DNA of 64,000 nucleotides, from the NCBI RefSeq assembly GCF_036711975.1, contig NC_091976.1, positions 3,596,001-3,660,000 of the forward strand, read 5' to 3'. Below, one piece after another: positions 31,139 to 41,559 of the stretch. The notes beneath the pieces are model-generated. The model did no database searches, was not told where the DNA came from, and worked only from the letters and a program-made list of their open reading frames with translations. Positions within the stretch are counted from its first letter, which is position 1, and every line of letters starts with the position of its first letter. This DNA is from Onthophagus taurus (Eukaryota > Arthropoda > Insecta > Coleoptera > Scarabaeidae). Position numbers and translations under genes: made by a program.

Positions 31139-31600
31139 GAAAAAAAAGCAACAATCGAAGAGGTTCTTCTATACAGCGAACTTTAAAGAGATGTTATTAG
31201 GTTAGCGTTAAAAGAACGAAATAGAAAAGCTGGTACAATTTTTGCCGTTAATGAGAGTAACATTGCGGCTGTTGCGGAAAGACAAGACAGCTATTGCAGA
31301 CTATTAGGCAAAGTGCAAAAAATTTACCGGGCCAAAGAAGAGACGATTTCATGAAATTGACGAGGCAGTTTTCTGGTTCTCTCAAGAAAAACGAAAGGAG
31401 GGACTAATAAATTTTTAATACTAGCAAAGGTTGGACTGTGGGATTTATGCGAAGAATAGGGTTATCGCTGAGGCGCAGAACTACAATTTCCCAAAAGCTC
31501 CTAATGATTTTCAAGAAAATTTCAATTTGTCTCAAATGCCGACGAAATGGCAGTATATCTGGATATGCCTCTAATTACACACTGGAAAGAAGAGGTGTGT
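31139..31600 (+). pseudogene. Pogo/Tigger-like (CENP-B type) transposase remnant
   Basis: Short pieces in changing frames read AVNESNI, then a Trp/Arg/Lys stretch after a frame change, then SKGWTVGFMRRIGLSLRRRT followed by TISQKL. This is the order (psq-type HTH, then CENP-B HTH) found at the N-terminus of pogo/Tigger transposases. No DDE domain follows. Many stops and shifts show it is old. Confidence 0.6.
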
Positions 31601-31985
31601 CGGAAATTTCTTTATAAACGAGTGGTTGCGAAAAATTGCGCATAACATTAATGCTAGCAACCACAAGTGATAGGGAAAAATTGCTGTCGTTATTAATTTT
31701 GAGAAAAAAACCATTCTGAAATTCGAAAGACTTCCCGAATGACGTCTTAATTAGGGCACAACAAAAAGGATGATTAATGGAAAAGCAAAAATAATATTCT
31801 ATGCTTAAAGCAACATTAAATTTGAAACATAACATAGATATAAGTAAATATAATAAACTTATAATGTTTATCAAAAGAAAAAAAGAAGGATACATACCAA
31901 AGTGGTCGAGAAAGAACATACAGGCTGTCCCGTTAAGGGTAAATAGAGGCTGTATCTCGACAACGGTAAGGCCTAAAGATTTGGG
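31601..31985. other. Spacer, no gene supported
   Basis: Only short AT-rich frames with no motif. A segment near 31810-31900 looks lysine-rich in translation but carries no recognisable domain. Confidence 0.5.
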
Positions 31986-32935
31986 AAAAAAATCCTTATA
32001 GGCAAAGTGGGCAAGAGAAATGGCTAGAAATTATTTTGAACTTCGTAATTCGACCGCTAGGGGGCGTAACTGCCATAAAGAAACATTGGTCACAAAAAAT
32101 TTGTGACCAACTCTCCACCAACAGCATGGCATTAAAAATATTGACCGAAGAAACGCGTACCACATTTTTACGCCTAAGGCAGGAATATGAAGGTTCTGGT
32201 TTTGTGGTGGATGAACAGGATATAGTCATCTTGTACGATCCCCCTCATCTCCTAAAGGGACTGAGAAATAACTTGATGAAGTATGATGTCATGTTTGAAA
32301 GCGATGGTGTGAACTACACGGCGTGATATAAACATATTATCAAGTTATATAAAGTAGATGATGGGGACCATGATACCAGAATGTTAAATAATTTAACAAC
32401 AGAACAGAACATTTTTCCCCATAACAGAAAAAAAATGTCTGTGAAACTTGCGGCACAAGTATTATCACGCCGTGTTGGTTCCATGATGGGATGGATAGCC
32501 AGAAATGGTAATTATTTCGTACTTTATTATTAATTTACCATTTCTTCTTCTTCGTTTAGAGCGCTTGTTGTCGTCAGATAACATTGAAAGAAGAGTGGAC
32601 CAAATCATTGTAGATACTGGCGGTTACCCGCGGAGAACTTTACCAACCCCATTGGCTGCCCTTCAACACACGTATATTGCTAGTACCATGGCGAAAAAAA
32701 TGTTGAAAACCATGGATTGCAAGGTTTGCAAAAAAGACCTATTGTCGGAGGTGGTGCTAGTCGATCATGAGCTATTGGAAGCGAGGGCGTATTGTCGGGA
32801 TGGCTTATTGCGACCTAACACAGCTTTTATCAAATTATTTGGAGCTTCCATAGGCATCATCCATCAGATCTTAGTTGCAAATTGCACCACATCTGGTATT
32901 CAACAGTTTTTAGCATTCCAACTGAGCAACTAATT
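31986..32935 (+). pseudogene. P-element/THAP9-like transposase remnant
   Basis: The frame 32036-32326 contains VVDEQDIVILYDPPHLLKGL followed by RNNLMKYD. DPPHLLK..RNNL is a hallmark of P-element and THAP9 transposases. After a stop, further pieces read RKKMSVKLAAQVLSRRVGSM, and from 32590 RRVDQIIVDTGGYPRRTLP, CKVCKKDLLSEVVLVDHELL and LLRPNTAFIKLFG. The N-terminal THAP finger is not visible. Several stops are present. It is a mid-age dead copy. Confidence 0.65.
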
Positions 32936-33003
32936 AACATGTACCCTATATAGATTTTAAAATTATACGTAATTTATTAATAATAATAATATACAGACGT
33001 TTT

Positions 33004-33110
33004 AGTAGAAGAGTGTTGGTCGATAAAGTAATTGACGAAGATAGACGTCTTGAAAGTATTTTTTTAAAATTAAGATTTGCGGATTCATTTAGATTTATGG
33101 TATCTTCATT
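33004..33110 (+). pseudogene. Stray fragment of the Polinton-like PolB gene
   Basis: LVDKVIDEDRRLESIFLKLR and ADSFRFM match the PolB segment at about 15830-15910 (LVDKVISEDKSVGNVFFKLR, VDSFRF) at clearly lower identity than a recent copy. Similarity ends after about 107 bases. It is a remnant of another, diverged element of the same type. Confidence 0.8.
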
Positions 33111-33305
33111 ATCTTCACACGCGCGGACAATTCAAATTTTTGAGCAACGCGCTCACACGCGCGAAGGGAGAGTAATTAAAACTCAAAGTCTCAAGTACAT
33201 TTTACATTTATTTGGTCACACTCCGCTATTTTTTTTTCCTTTATTGTATATATTATAAATAATTATTGTTAACATGTATGTATCGCGTCTTTAATTCCTT
33301 GTATG

Positions 33306-34881
33306 CAGGGTGTAACTTAAGTGACGACTTTAATTACAATGGGTGATTCCTTGTTATATTTCAAGCACAAAAGTTCATATGAACATGGATCCGCAAATGC
33401 TTCGTTTCCAAGATATAGGGTGTCAAAGTTGAGAAAATAAATCGTATTTTCGAAATAAGTTCATGAAATTTCATACACAGGGACTTTTTGGGATGACAAA
33501 TTAAAATTTATCATCAAAAAAAAGGTATACCTAATTGAAGTCTATAGGAGCAACCGTTTTAGGACATGTAAGACATTCTTATTGATGTTAAGATTTAAAA
33601 TAAAAACACATTGTTTTTGTTGACATTGTTGATTTTGAACATTAAAAGTGTCAAGATTACTGTCAGTTAAATATCTGTTCTTTTGCAGTTAACTATGAAT
33701 AACGTTGAATTAGCTGAAATGCATTTAATTTATGGACTAGCAGATGGAAATGCTGCACAAGCCCGTCGACTTTACCAGGAACGATATCCCAATAGACCAC
33801 TTCCAACAGCAAGAACTTTCATAACGCTACATGCTAGAGTGTGCGAAACTGAATCTGTAAATGCTCACGCTGAACGTATTGGTAGACCGAGAACAATAAT
33901 GACACCACAACTAGAAGAAGCAATCTTACAAGAAGTGGAAGCTAATCCGTCAAGTAGTACGCGTAAATTATCTGCACAGTTTAACATCAGTCATCAAAGT
34001 GTTTGGAGGGTTTTGCACAGAAATTTACTTTATCCATACCATATTCAACGCGTGCAACCATTGTTGCCAAGAGATTTTCCTGCACGGTTAGATTATTGTC
34101 GATGGTTTCTCGAAAAACTACGCAGAATCCCAACTTTACGTCTAAAATTCTATTCACAGATGAGGCAAGTTTTTCACGTGATGCCATCAGAAACTTCCAC
34201 AATAATCATTTTTGGGACTATGAAAATCCCCATGCCATTGAAGAACGTGGATTTCAGCAGCAGTTTTCGGTCAATGTGTGGGCCGGAGTTTTTGGTGATC
34301 ATGTCATCGGACCGCATTTTCTTCCTCCTCGACTGAATGGTGAGACTTACAGACAATTTCTAGATGACACATTGCCTGGTCTGTTAGAATATGTACTACT
34401 AGCAACCAGAAATGGCATGTGGTTTATGCACGACGGGGCACCTGCTCATTTTAGTCTTGCTGTTTCTTTTGGGGACATCTGAAATCGCTTGTTTATGCAA
34501 CGCCAGTTGAAGATCATGATTTAAGAAACAGAATTGTAAATTCTTGTAATGTCATACGCAACACTCCAGGAATTTTTGAACGTATGCGACAGTCGATGAG
34601 CAGAAGATTACATGCTTGTATTGAAAATCGCGGCTCTCATTTTGAGCATTTGATTTAATTAAAGTTTGATAAATAAAATATTATTATAATTGTACATTCA
34701 AATAAAAATGCACAAATAAATGTTTTTTTGAAGGTTATATTATTATTTATTTTCTCAACTTTAACACCCTATATCTTGGAAACGAAGCATTTGCGGACCC
34801 ATGTTCGTATGAACTTTTGTGCTTAATATATAACAAGGAATCACCCCTTGAAATTAAAGTCATCACTTAAGTTACACCCTG
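33306..34881 (+). mobile_element. DD41D mariner with internal deletion
   Basis: CAGGGTGTAACTTAAGTGAC at 33306 and its diverged complement ending at 34881 form TIRs of about 145 bp. TA follows at 34882-34883; on the left the flank is TATG, so the left TA is shifted or mutated. The transposase gene inside lacks its third catalytic motif. Confidence 0.88.
33695..34658 (+). pseudogene. DD41D transposase lacking the third catalytic Asp
   Basis: The N-terminal frame (MNNVELAEMHLIYGLADGNA, later WRVLHRNLLYPYHIQRVQP) changes frame at about nt 34120 into ILFTDEASFSRDAIRNFHNN and WFMHDGAPAHFS. Right after this the sequence jumps to the Gly-X-Leu-Lys-Ser tail (KSLVYATPVEDHD to HFEHLI, stop at 34656-34658). 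The region with the third Asp is deleted, so it cannot be active. Confidence 0.88.
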
Positions 34882-35118
34882 TATATTTCTGTAAACCTGT
34901 TTTGTCCAAAATCTGTATAAAAGTATGCCCGTCAGAAAATAAACTCTTTGTTGTCCAGTCTTCATAGTGTTTTATTCTACCACCGAAATCGAGAGACTTG
35001 GAGAAAGTGGTTAAGTAAGACTATTTAATTCAATTTCTTTAAGTAGCAGAATTGCGCGTAAAGTTAGAAACAGTATTGAAATCAAATTTGAGATAATAAT
35101 TTGTATTATAATAACTAT
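34882..35118 (+). promoter_or_regulatory. LTR-like core: TATA, TCAG and AATAAA in close order
   Basis: TATAAAAG at 34916-34923, GTCAGAAAATAAAC at 34931 (initiator-like, with AATAAA at 34938-34943) and TTGTTGTCCAG shortly after are packed as in the R region of a retroviral LTR. No pol is near. It could be a solo LTR cut by the mariner insertion. Confidence 0.35.
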
Positions 35119-35206
35119 ACGTTTCATAATAAATGCAAAGTCGCCAGAGATATGCATTATATGTATATATTCCTAGTGGCCGCACGTGATAGTGGTATCC
35201 ACACAC
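35119..35206 (+). repeat. Direct repeat copy 1 (pair at 36280)
   Basis: ACGTTTCATAATAAATGCAA and about 65 further bases recur at 36280-36367 with about 85% identity. A TATA-like TATTTAAGC follows at about 35231. The repeat may be the promoter region of a small duplicated gene (see 35504). Confidence 0.75.
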
Positions 35207-35503
35207 AAAGGTTCCTTTGATTTGCATTATGTATTTAAGCGTACTGAAGGAAAAAAGCATCATTTCTTCGCGTGTCTTATACTAAATTATAGTAATAATA
35301 ATGGATAATTGTAAGTTTTATTTTATTTATTTTTGTTATAATTATTAATAATATTTATTTTCTAATTTCAGTTTAGGAATTTGCGAGACTTGTATGCAGA
35401 AATTATTCCCCAAACGTAAGATTTTTATTTTATTTTTTTCAATTAATTTTTTTAATTCTTACTTTTTAGCCTATCATAATAAATACTAACTTAGATGTAT
35501 TAA

Positions 35504-35634
35504 CATCTGAAAAATTTGCATGGGGATTACTTAAACGTTTTATATAATGGTGTGTATGATCCAACAGAGGGGGATTACATCATCATATTAGGCATTCCTT
35601 CAAGAATGGAATTTTATGTCACATATGTATTTCG
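35504..35634 (+). CDS. Possible exon of an unrecognised gene (NLHGDYLNVL motif)
   Basis: The open frame encodes NLHGDYLNVLYNGVYDPTEG, then DYIIILGIPSRMEFYV, and ends at a perfect donor GTAAGT (35635). An acceptor-like TTTATAG follows near 35685. A diverged copy at 40604-40692 keeps the frame and differs mostly at third codon positions (NLYGEYLNVLCNGIHNPAVG). That pattern argues for a real protein. I do not recognise the family. Confidence 0.45.
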
Positions 35635-35709
35635 GTAAGTTGTAAATATTAATATTTCTATTAATATTTGAATTTTAATTTATAGACACCATTCCCGAAG
35701 GATTGGAAT

Positions 35710-36279
35710 ATGAGTAACAATGTATCTAATATCTCTTTTTTTCTTAGATCATAACGAAGATCTCTTCTAATGTACTGTTAAATAATAATCTAATGTACTC
35801 TAATAATTTTTTAATACAAAATGGTTTAATAAAAATGATATAATTTAATAAAAATTTCTTTTTTGACATCTTTAACATAAACGATAGTAAAATCATCCTT
35901 AATGTGTTTATTTAATATTCTTTTAATATTTTCTTCTAAATCAACATAACCTTCATTGTAGCTTATGTTTAATAAATTGCGAATTTAGCATTATTCGTAA
36001 TCAATTAATATAATCTCTAAATCGTTATCGATCAATCACACTAAATAACCAAGACGACTTTCTATCTTCTTCATCAAACCACTCATACGTTGTTTGAATT
36101 CTAAAAGTAACCTGTTTACGTAACATAATTTTTTATTTTATACAATCTTCCGGACTGGTATCCGTCTCAACGGTTCATATTGAACGATGTTATCATAAAG
36201 AAGAATGAGACGGTAGGCTACCGTTTCCGAATCAAATGACCTTGTATACTCGATTTTCATAATATGTGAAACACATAGT
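35710..36279. other. AT-rich spacer, no gene supported
   Basis: No supported ORF. An inverted phrase CCGTCTCAACGG / TGAGACGG near 36163 and 36207 may form a small hairpin. Confidence 0.45.
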
Positions 36280-36367
36280 ACGTTTCATAGTAAGTGCAAG
36301 GCCCCAGAGATGTGTATTAGATGTATTATATTCCTAGTGACTGCAAGTGATAGCGGTATCTGCACAC
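36280..36367 (+). repeat. Direct repeat copy 2 (pair at 35119)
   Basis: Begins ACGTTTCATAGTAAGTGCAA. It is followed at once by the TATCGATA cluster instead of the gene-like sequence seen after copy 1. Confidence 0.75.
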
Positions 36368-36387
36368 TAGAGATGGAGAAATATCGA

Positions 36388-36468
36388 TTGTACTATCGAT
36401 AACCATCGATAGTTTTAACTATCAAACTTTATCGATAGTATTGTGAAAGTATCGATAATTTTCGATAG
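36388..36468. promoter_or_regulatory. Cluster of TATCGATA/DRE-like sites
   Basis: Six ATCGAT-type elements lie within about 80 bases, including CTATCGATAACCATCGATAG and two other TATCGATA octamers. TATCGATA is the Drosophila DRE bound by DREF/BEAF. Here the cluster sits directly beside the piggyBac left end and may belong to an older insertion. Confidence 0.5.
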
Positions 36469-36473
36469 TTTAA

Positions 36474-38923
36474 CCACTTAACGTACATACCCGTGTCTGA
36501 CACGGGCGCGCTTAACTGGCAATTTTGCACAAGCCCGTGTGTCGCACGGGCAACCGTATTATCTTACTAAAACAAATTTTATCGGCCGGTGTGGAATATT
36601 ATCGAATTAAAATAAACTATAAATGTTTAGGAACATGAAAATGGATCCCAAATTCGCATATTTTCAAATAGATATTTATTTTTGGTGTACAAAAAAAATG
36701 TTTTGTTTTATTTCTTTCGCGTCTTCATATTTATTTAGTTCCGGCTGTGGTTCCCGCCTATTCGAAGTTTATTTACTACCTGCCTGTTCAAAGATACAAA
36801 TAAGGATGTTTACAAAAATATCGTGTTATATAGCCGATCTCAGCGGCCCTTTAGCGCAGTTTAGAGCAGTGTTTGTGAGTTATAGTTCTTTATACAGTAC
36901 GAGCGTAAAAATTATTTTTGGTTTATATTTTATAAATTCATCATTATAAATACATCATTATAAATACTTGGTAAGAAATATTGTATGTGTCTATTTCATA
37001 TTATTTTGTTACATTTGTTTTTTTGCGTTACTTATTTTAGTAAAACTATATCAAAATGAGTGATAGTAGTAGTAATGATACTGACGTCGAATACGGCAAT
37101 TTAGAAGAAAGTGGATCTGATGAAAGTGAGGAGAGTGATCTTGAATCAGATGAAATCTGTTCCGATGAAGATCATTTTCATTTATCAAGAACTTGGTGTG
37201 CCATTGATACAGATCAGCCACCCCCTGCACCACCTAGATTTTCATTTGTGGGAACCCCAGGTTGCACTTTTCCAATACCTGATGGTCAAGATGTTTTGGC
37301 ATATTACCAATTATTTGTTGATGACTATTTGATAAACCTTCTGGTGACCGAAACGAACAGATTTGCCCAACAACAGCCGGGATCATCAGCGACACCTTGG
37401 GCACCTGTAACTGTTGCAGAAATGCATATCTTCCTTGCCATAAAAATTCTTCAAGGTATTGTGAAGAAACCACAAGAAAGAATGTATTGGTCAACAGCTG
37501 AAGTGTTTCAGACACCTATATTTTCTAAACTTTTCACATACCAACGATTTTATCAAATCCAAAGATATTTACATTTTGCGGATAATGTAACTTACAATAG
37601 TGCTACACACCCACACCCCAAATTGAATAAAATTTGGCCTGTATATGAGAATCTAAATGGCAAGTTTAGTTCTCTATACATTCCTGAGAGGGACGTCAGC
37701 ATTGATGAAAGTTTGATGATGTACAAAGGTCGTCTTAGCTGGATTCAATATCTTCCACTGAAAAGGGCTCGATTTGGCATAAAATTATACCTGTTGTGCG
37801 AATCAAAATCGGGCTATGTACATTCGAGTATAATTTACACAGGAAAGGGAACCCTTATTAGCAATAAATATAAAAATTGGCCTATGTCTTCCCAAATAGT
37901 TTTGTCTTTGATGGAACCGTTACTGAATTTGGGATATTGCGTAACGACAGATAATTTTTACACATCCCCTCAGCTAGCAGATTTTTTAGCACAACGTAAA
38001 ACAGATTCATATGGGACTATGCGAATGAATCGGCAAGAAGTACCCAAAGAAATTCGGGAAAAAAAATTAAAAAAAGGCGAAATTACCGCATTTCAAAGAG
38101 GAAAAGTCATGGTTTTGAAGTGGAGGGATAAAAAAGACGTTTGTATGCTTTCTACTGTCCATAATTCCGCAAGGGAAACTACAAAAAAGAGGGACAAAGA
38201 CGGTGGACTGATAAAAAAACCTAAGGTTATTATTGACTATAATAATACAATGGGGGGCGTTGATCGGCTAGATCAACATTTGCATGATTATCCTATAGCA
38301 AGAAAAAGAGGGAAGAAATATTACAAGAAAATATTTTTCCACTTATTAGACATGTCGCTATGGAATGCTTTTGTCTTATATAATAAAAACGGTGGACAAA
38401 AGAATAATTTACAGTTTCGGCAGGCACTAATTGAGAAGCTTATAGAGAATTTTCATTCAACCTCTTCTACCAGGAAAGGTCGACCTAGCTATCAACCTGG
38501 ACCCTTACGATTGACCGAGCGCCATTTTCCCGAATATGTACCACCAACGAAAAAAAAAGCTGCTCCATGTAGGTACTGCGCTGTGTGTTGCAATAAGAAG
38601 AACAAGGAAGGAAAAAGACCAAGGAAGGAAACTAGGTACTATTGCAAAAGTTGTGATGTAGGATTGTGTGCTGTGCCTTGGTTCATGGAATACCATACAA
38701 AACTGAATTTTTCAATTTCAACTCCGTTTGTTTGAAATATATTGTAAAAAATGTAATATATACTACAAAAAAGATAAACCTGTAAATCTTGTAAATAAAA
38801 CTTGTTATACTACTGAAAATATTTTTTTTTTATTTTAATTATTTATGTGTTCAAAATTTATAAAAGAAGAAAAATGGATAATTTTTTGACAGAAAATTTC
38901 AAATTAATGTGTGCATGAAGTGG
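36474..38923 (+). mobile_element. Apparently complete piggyBac-family element
   Basis: TTAA at 36470-36473 and 38924-38927 bound ends that begin CCACTTAACGTACAT and (complement) CCACTTCATGCACAC, an imperfect TIR of about 15 bp. Inside the left end lie two palindromes, CCCGTGTCTGACACGGG (36490-36506) and CCCGTGTGTCGCACGGG (36535-36551). A full-length transposase gene fills the centre. Confidence 0.92.
37056..38735 (+). CDS. piggyBac transposase, intact
   Basis: A 559-residue frame without breaks. It has an acidic N-terminus (residues 1-45), then the DDE_Tnp_1_7-type domain with VSIDESLMMYKGR (Asp about 217), VTTDNFYTSP (Asp about 299) and NTMGGVDRLDQ (Asp about 402). The C-terminus carries a Cys/His-rich zinc-binding domain (CRYCAVCCNKK to YYCKSCDVGLC). 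These enzymes excise precisely and insert at TTAA. Length and all motifs are normal, so the gene could be functional. Confidence 0.94.
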   Translation: MSDSSSNDTDVEYGNLEESGSDESEESDLESDEICSDEDHFHLSRTWCAIDTDQPPPAPPRFSFVGTPGCTFPIPDGQDVLAYYQLFVDDYLINLLVTETNRFAQQQPGSSATPWAPVTVAEMHIFLAIKILQGIVKKPQERMYWSTAEVFQTPIFSKLFTYQRFYQIQRYLHFADNVTYNSATHPHPKLNKIWPVYENLNGKFSSLYIPERDVSIDESLMMYKGRLSWIQYLPLKRARFGIKLYLLCESKSGYVHSSIIYTGKGTLISNKYKNWPMSSQIVLSLMEPLLNLGYCVTTDNFYTSPQLADFLAQRKTDSYGTMRMNRQEVPKEIREKKLKKGEITAFQRGKVMVLKWRDKKDVCMLSTVHNSARETTKKRDKDGGLIKKPKVIIDYNNTMGGVDRLDQHLHDYPIARKRGKKYYKKIFFHLLDMSLWNAFVLYNKNGGQKNNLQFRQALIEKLIENFHSTSSTRKGRPSYQPGPLRLTERHFPEYVPPTKKKAAPCRYCAVCCNKKNKEGKRPRKETRYYCKSCDVGLCAVPWFMEYHTKLNFSISTPFV

Positions 38924-38927
38924 TTAA

Positions 38928-39854
38928 AAAATTTTATTATTTTATAAAAATGAAATACAAGAAATGCAGATAAGGAATTATGCGTCACAGTGGTCAGTGG
39001 TCAGTAACATTTACAGATTTCTGTAATTATATTACCACCTTTCGGACTCGGCTCCATTAACAGGCGCTGCGCGGCATTCGCTAAAATCGCTAACTAGCTA
39101 ACCTAACCTACAAGATTATGTTCGTGATTACGTTCGGCGTTTTATTTGTCGCATTTTGTTAGTTTCTAATAGAAACTTTCTATTGGTTTGTTAGAACGGG
39201 TGCGATGGATATCTATTGTGAAAATATGGAAATTAATAACAAATAGTTCAGGTAACCAAACCCAATCTGGTCAAATAATAAATGTGACCTGGTCTGGTCT
39301 ATTAAAAGGGACCTATCCTGCGAAATCAAGTTTTTGAGTAAACAGTAAACAGATGAAAAAAGTAAAAATCATTACAACGTGCTAGGTTACGTAGCGGCAA
39401 TATTTTATTTAAATCATTACAATTTATTAATAAAGATAGAAAGTTTCATTCCAAAGAGCGTGTATTCCTCTATCAGTCTATCGGAATCGTCCGTAAACAG
39501 ACCCGATCACAAATAGTAATAAAGATTATGTTCAATGGGGCCGTTACATCTTTTTTTTATTGGCTTATTCAATAGTTTAGCAAAATTGAAGACTTCTATA
39601 ATTTTTTATTTTTTATTCAGAATTTTTAGGATCTGAAAATGTTACCAATGCTTCTTACTTTTACATAGTTTATCGATTTTTTTAAAGACTGCCTTTCTAT
39701 TCAATTGAGATAATGGCCCCATTACATTAATACGTTCAGTGAAATTTGCCATTGCATGCAATAGCATAACCAAATTACGTAGATATCTAACGTAAATTTA
39801 ATTGCTAAATAATTTTTTTAAGCTTGCGCTGGTTAATCAATTGAAAATGATGAA
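38928..39854. other. Spacer, no gene supported
   Basis: AT-rich non-coding DNA with only short frames. CTAACCTAACC near 39098 is two units only and is not a telomeric array. Confidence 0.5.
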
Positions 39855-40140
39855 ACAGTGCGTGAATATAGCGGATCAGATATTGAATCATTTGAATCTG
39901 GTAGCTTAGACACGAAGCGAAATATTGGTAATAAACGCAAAAGAATTTCTGCTGTCTGGAAATATTTCAAAAGATCCAATGACAAAAAATTTACCAAGTG
40001 TGTGACTTGTGGAAAAAATATAAGACCAGTGGCAATACAAGCAATTTAGCTGATCATTTAAAACGGTTTCATCCCATTGTAAATGATTTCGAAGAAACAT
40101 CAACATCAAGTAGCTCAGCCCGTTCCAGCATGGAGTGAAT
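39855..40140 (+). pseudogene. BED zinc-finger remnant (hAT-type N-terminus)
   Basis: SAVWKYFKRSNDKKFTKCVT then C-G-K-N in one frame, followed after a one-base shift by NTSNLADHLKRFHP, gives the W-x-F...C-x2-C...H-x4-H layout of a BED finger. It is followed by a Ser/Thr-rich stretch. BED fingers open many hAT transposases. No catalytic part follows. Confidence 0.75.
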
Positions 40141-40471
40141 TAATACTTATTTTACAAGATCTATTCATTACGATAATAATTCCCAAAAAAAAAGGAATGC
40201 TTGATCGCAGTTTAACATTAATGATTGCTATGGATTTGCAACATCTTGTACTATAAAATAGTATATAAAATATAAAAGATTAATTTTAGTGATTTGAACG
40301 TTAAACAATTATATCTAGCTTAAAAAGGAGCGAGAAACCGAATGTTATGTTTAGGAATAGAAAAAAAATCATATAACGTAAGTTTATTTTATGAGTTAAT
40401 TTTATTTTTATGAAGCTTTAAATAAGAATTATGATATAATCCTAAATTTTCCTTCTTTGTAATTAAATTGG
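40141..40471. other. Spacer, no gene supported
   Basis: AT-rich non-coding DNA. It leads into the hammerhead-like motif and may be part of the same retroelement remnant. Confidence 0.4.
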
Positions 40472-40514
40472 TGGTTTCCTGATGATGGCGTCAAGCCGAA
40501 ACCGGTAGAAACCA
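40472..40514 (+). ncRNA. Hammerhead-ribozyme-like motif (type I, minimal)
   Basis: TGGTTTC (40472-40478) pairs perfectly with GAAACCA (40508-40514) as stem I. Between them lie CTGATGA (40479-40485), a stem II of GGC/GCC with loop GTCAA (one unpaired T before it), GAAA (40498-40501), the self-complementary CCGG (stem III) and TA as the UH cleavage dinucleotide. Core order and spacing match minimal hammerheads known from Penelope-like retroelements. The unpaired T at 40486 may weaken it. Activity is not shown by the sequence. Confidence 0.5.
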
Positions 40515-40603
40515 AAAAATAACAATAAATACTATAATCGTTAAAGTACAACATTTATTTCTCTCCACTTTTATTAAACTTAAATATGTTATTGTATATA
40601 AAA

Positions 40604-40692
40604 AATTTGTATGGGGAATACTTAAATGTGTTATGTAACGGTATACATAACCCGGCGGTTGGTGATTATATCAATCAGGAGCGGTTCTACTA
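40604..40692 (+). pseudogene. Diverged copy of the NLHGDYLNVL exon
   Basis: Reads NLYGEYLNVLCNGIHNPAVG then DYINQ, parallel to 35513-35580. It lacks the downstream part and the donor site. The frame is kept. Confidence 0.5.
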
Positions 40693-41007
40693 AACTTTTC
40701 TTTACTTTACCTACATTTTAATTTTTTTTTTAAATCACAAAGTTAATTTATATGTGTATTTATATTCTGCTTTTTAAAAGAAATGAACCACCCCATAGGA
40801 GTAGGCGAAGAACTTTGAAATTATGTAGAATCAGTTAGTCCATGTAGACAATGATTAAATTTTGACGGTCATCTGCCACAGCTGATAGAAATTATCTGTC
40901 TGTTAGGTCCTGAAATTGCGTGTTGTTGAATAGTATTTTTCGGAGTAGTTAGCCGTTTGTTTATGATTGTTGTCATTGATTGCATTAGTAAAGTTAGTGT
41001 CTCAAAA

Positions 41008-41558
41008 ATGCCACGAGTTCGAAGACGTGCAAATTTTCGCCATCTTAAGCCCTTCGAAAGAGGACGAATTATCGGGATGCATGAGGCTGGTTTAAGCTTT
41101 CGGGAAATTGGCAGACGCATGGGCCGACCTCACTCCACTATCAGACGGGCTTGGATGGATTGGCAGGAAGAACGCTTAGAAACCCGTCGTAGAGGCAGTG
41201 GACGTCCTAGAGTGATAGCAGCACGCGAAGATCAGCTGTTAAGGCGAAGTGCAATATAAGAAGATTCGACGATTTATCGTCGAGTACGCACATTTGGGTT
41301 ACGTTCATATCGTCCGTTCGTTATTTTCGTCTTCCTATGACTCAACAACATAAAGATGCCAGACTGCAGCGGAACCAAAACCGACTACATTGGGAACATG
41401 AATGGGAAACTATCGTCTTCAGCGACGAATCCCGATTTTGCTTATGGAATTCTGACGGACGTTTACGGATCAGACGACCTAGAGGTCAGAAGCAAAATTT
41501 ACAGTTTGTTCAGCGTCGCCACATGGCTCAAACTCCTGGTGTAATGGTACTAGTATGA
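41008..41558 (+). pseudogene. Tc1-like transposase remnant (N-terminal half)
   Basis: MPRVRRRANFRHLKPFERGR starts a homeodomain-like HTH half (LSFREIGRRMGRPHSTIRRA), then GSGRPRVIAAREDQ, a stop at about 41257, TIYRRVRTFGLRSYRP, and in another frame WETIVFSDESRFCLWNSDG and RRHMAQTPGVMV. The first catalytic Asp (SDESRF) is present; the rest of the catalytic domain is missing. No TIRs seen. Confidence 0.8.
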
Positions 41559-41559
41559 T

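Noticed and set aside
36623-36949. 108-codon frame in the left part of piggyBac
   Set aside because: No motif; it lies in the 5' leader of the element and is hydrophobic by AT composition.
39095-39107. CTAACCTAACC, possible insect telomere repeat (CCTAA)n
   Set aside because: Only two units and no array; expected by chance in AT-rich DNA.
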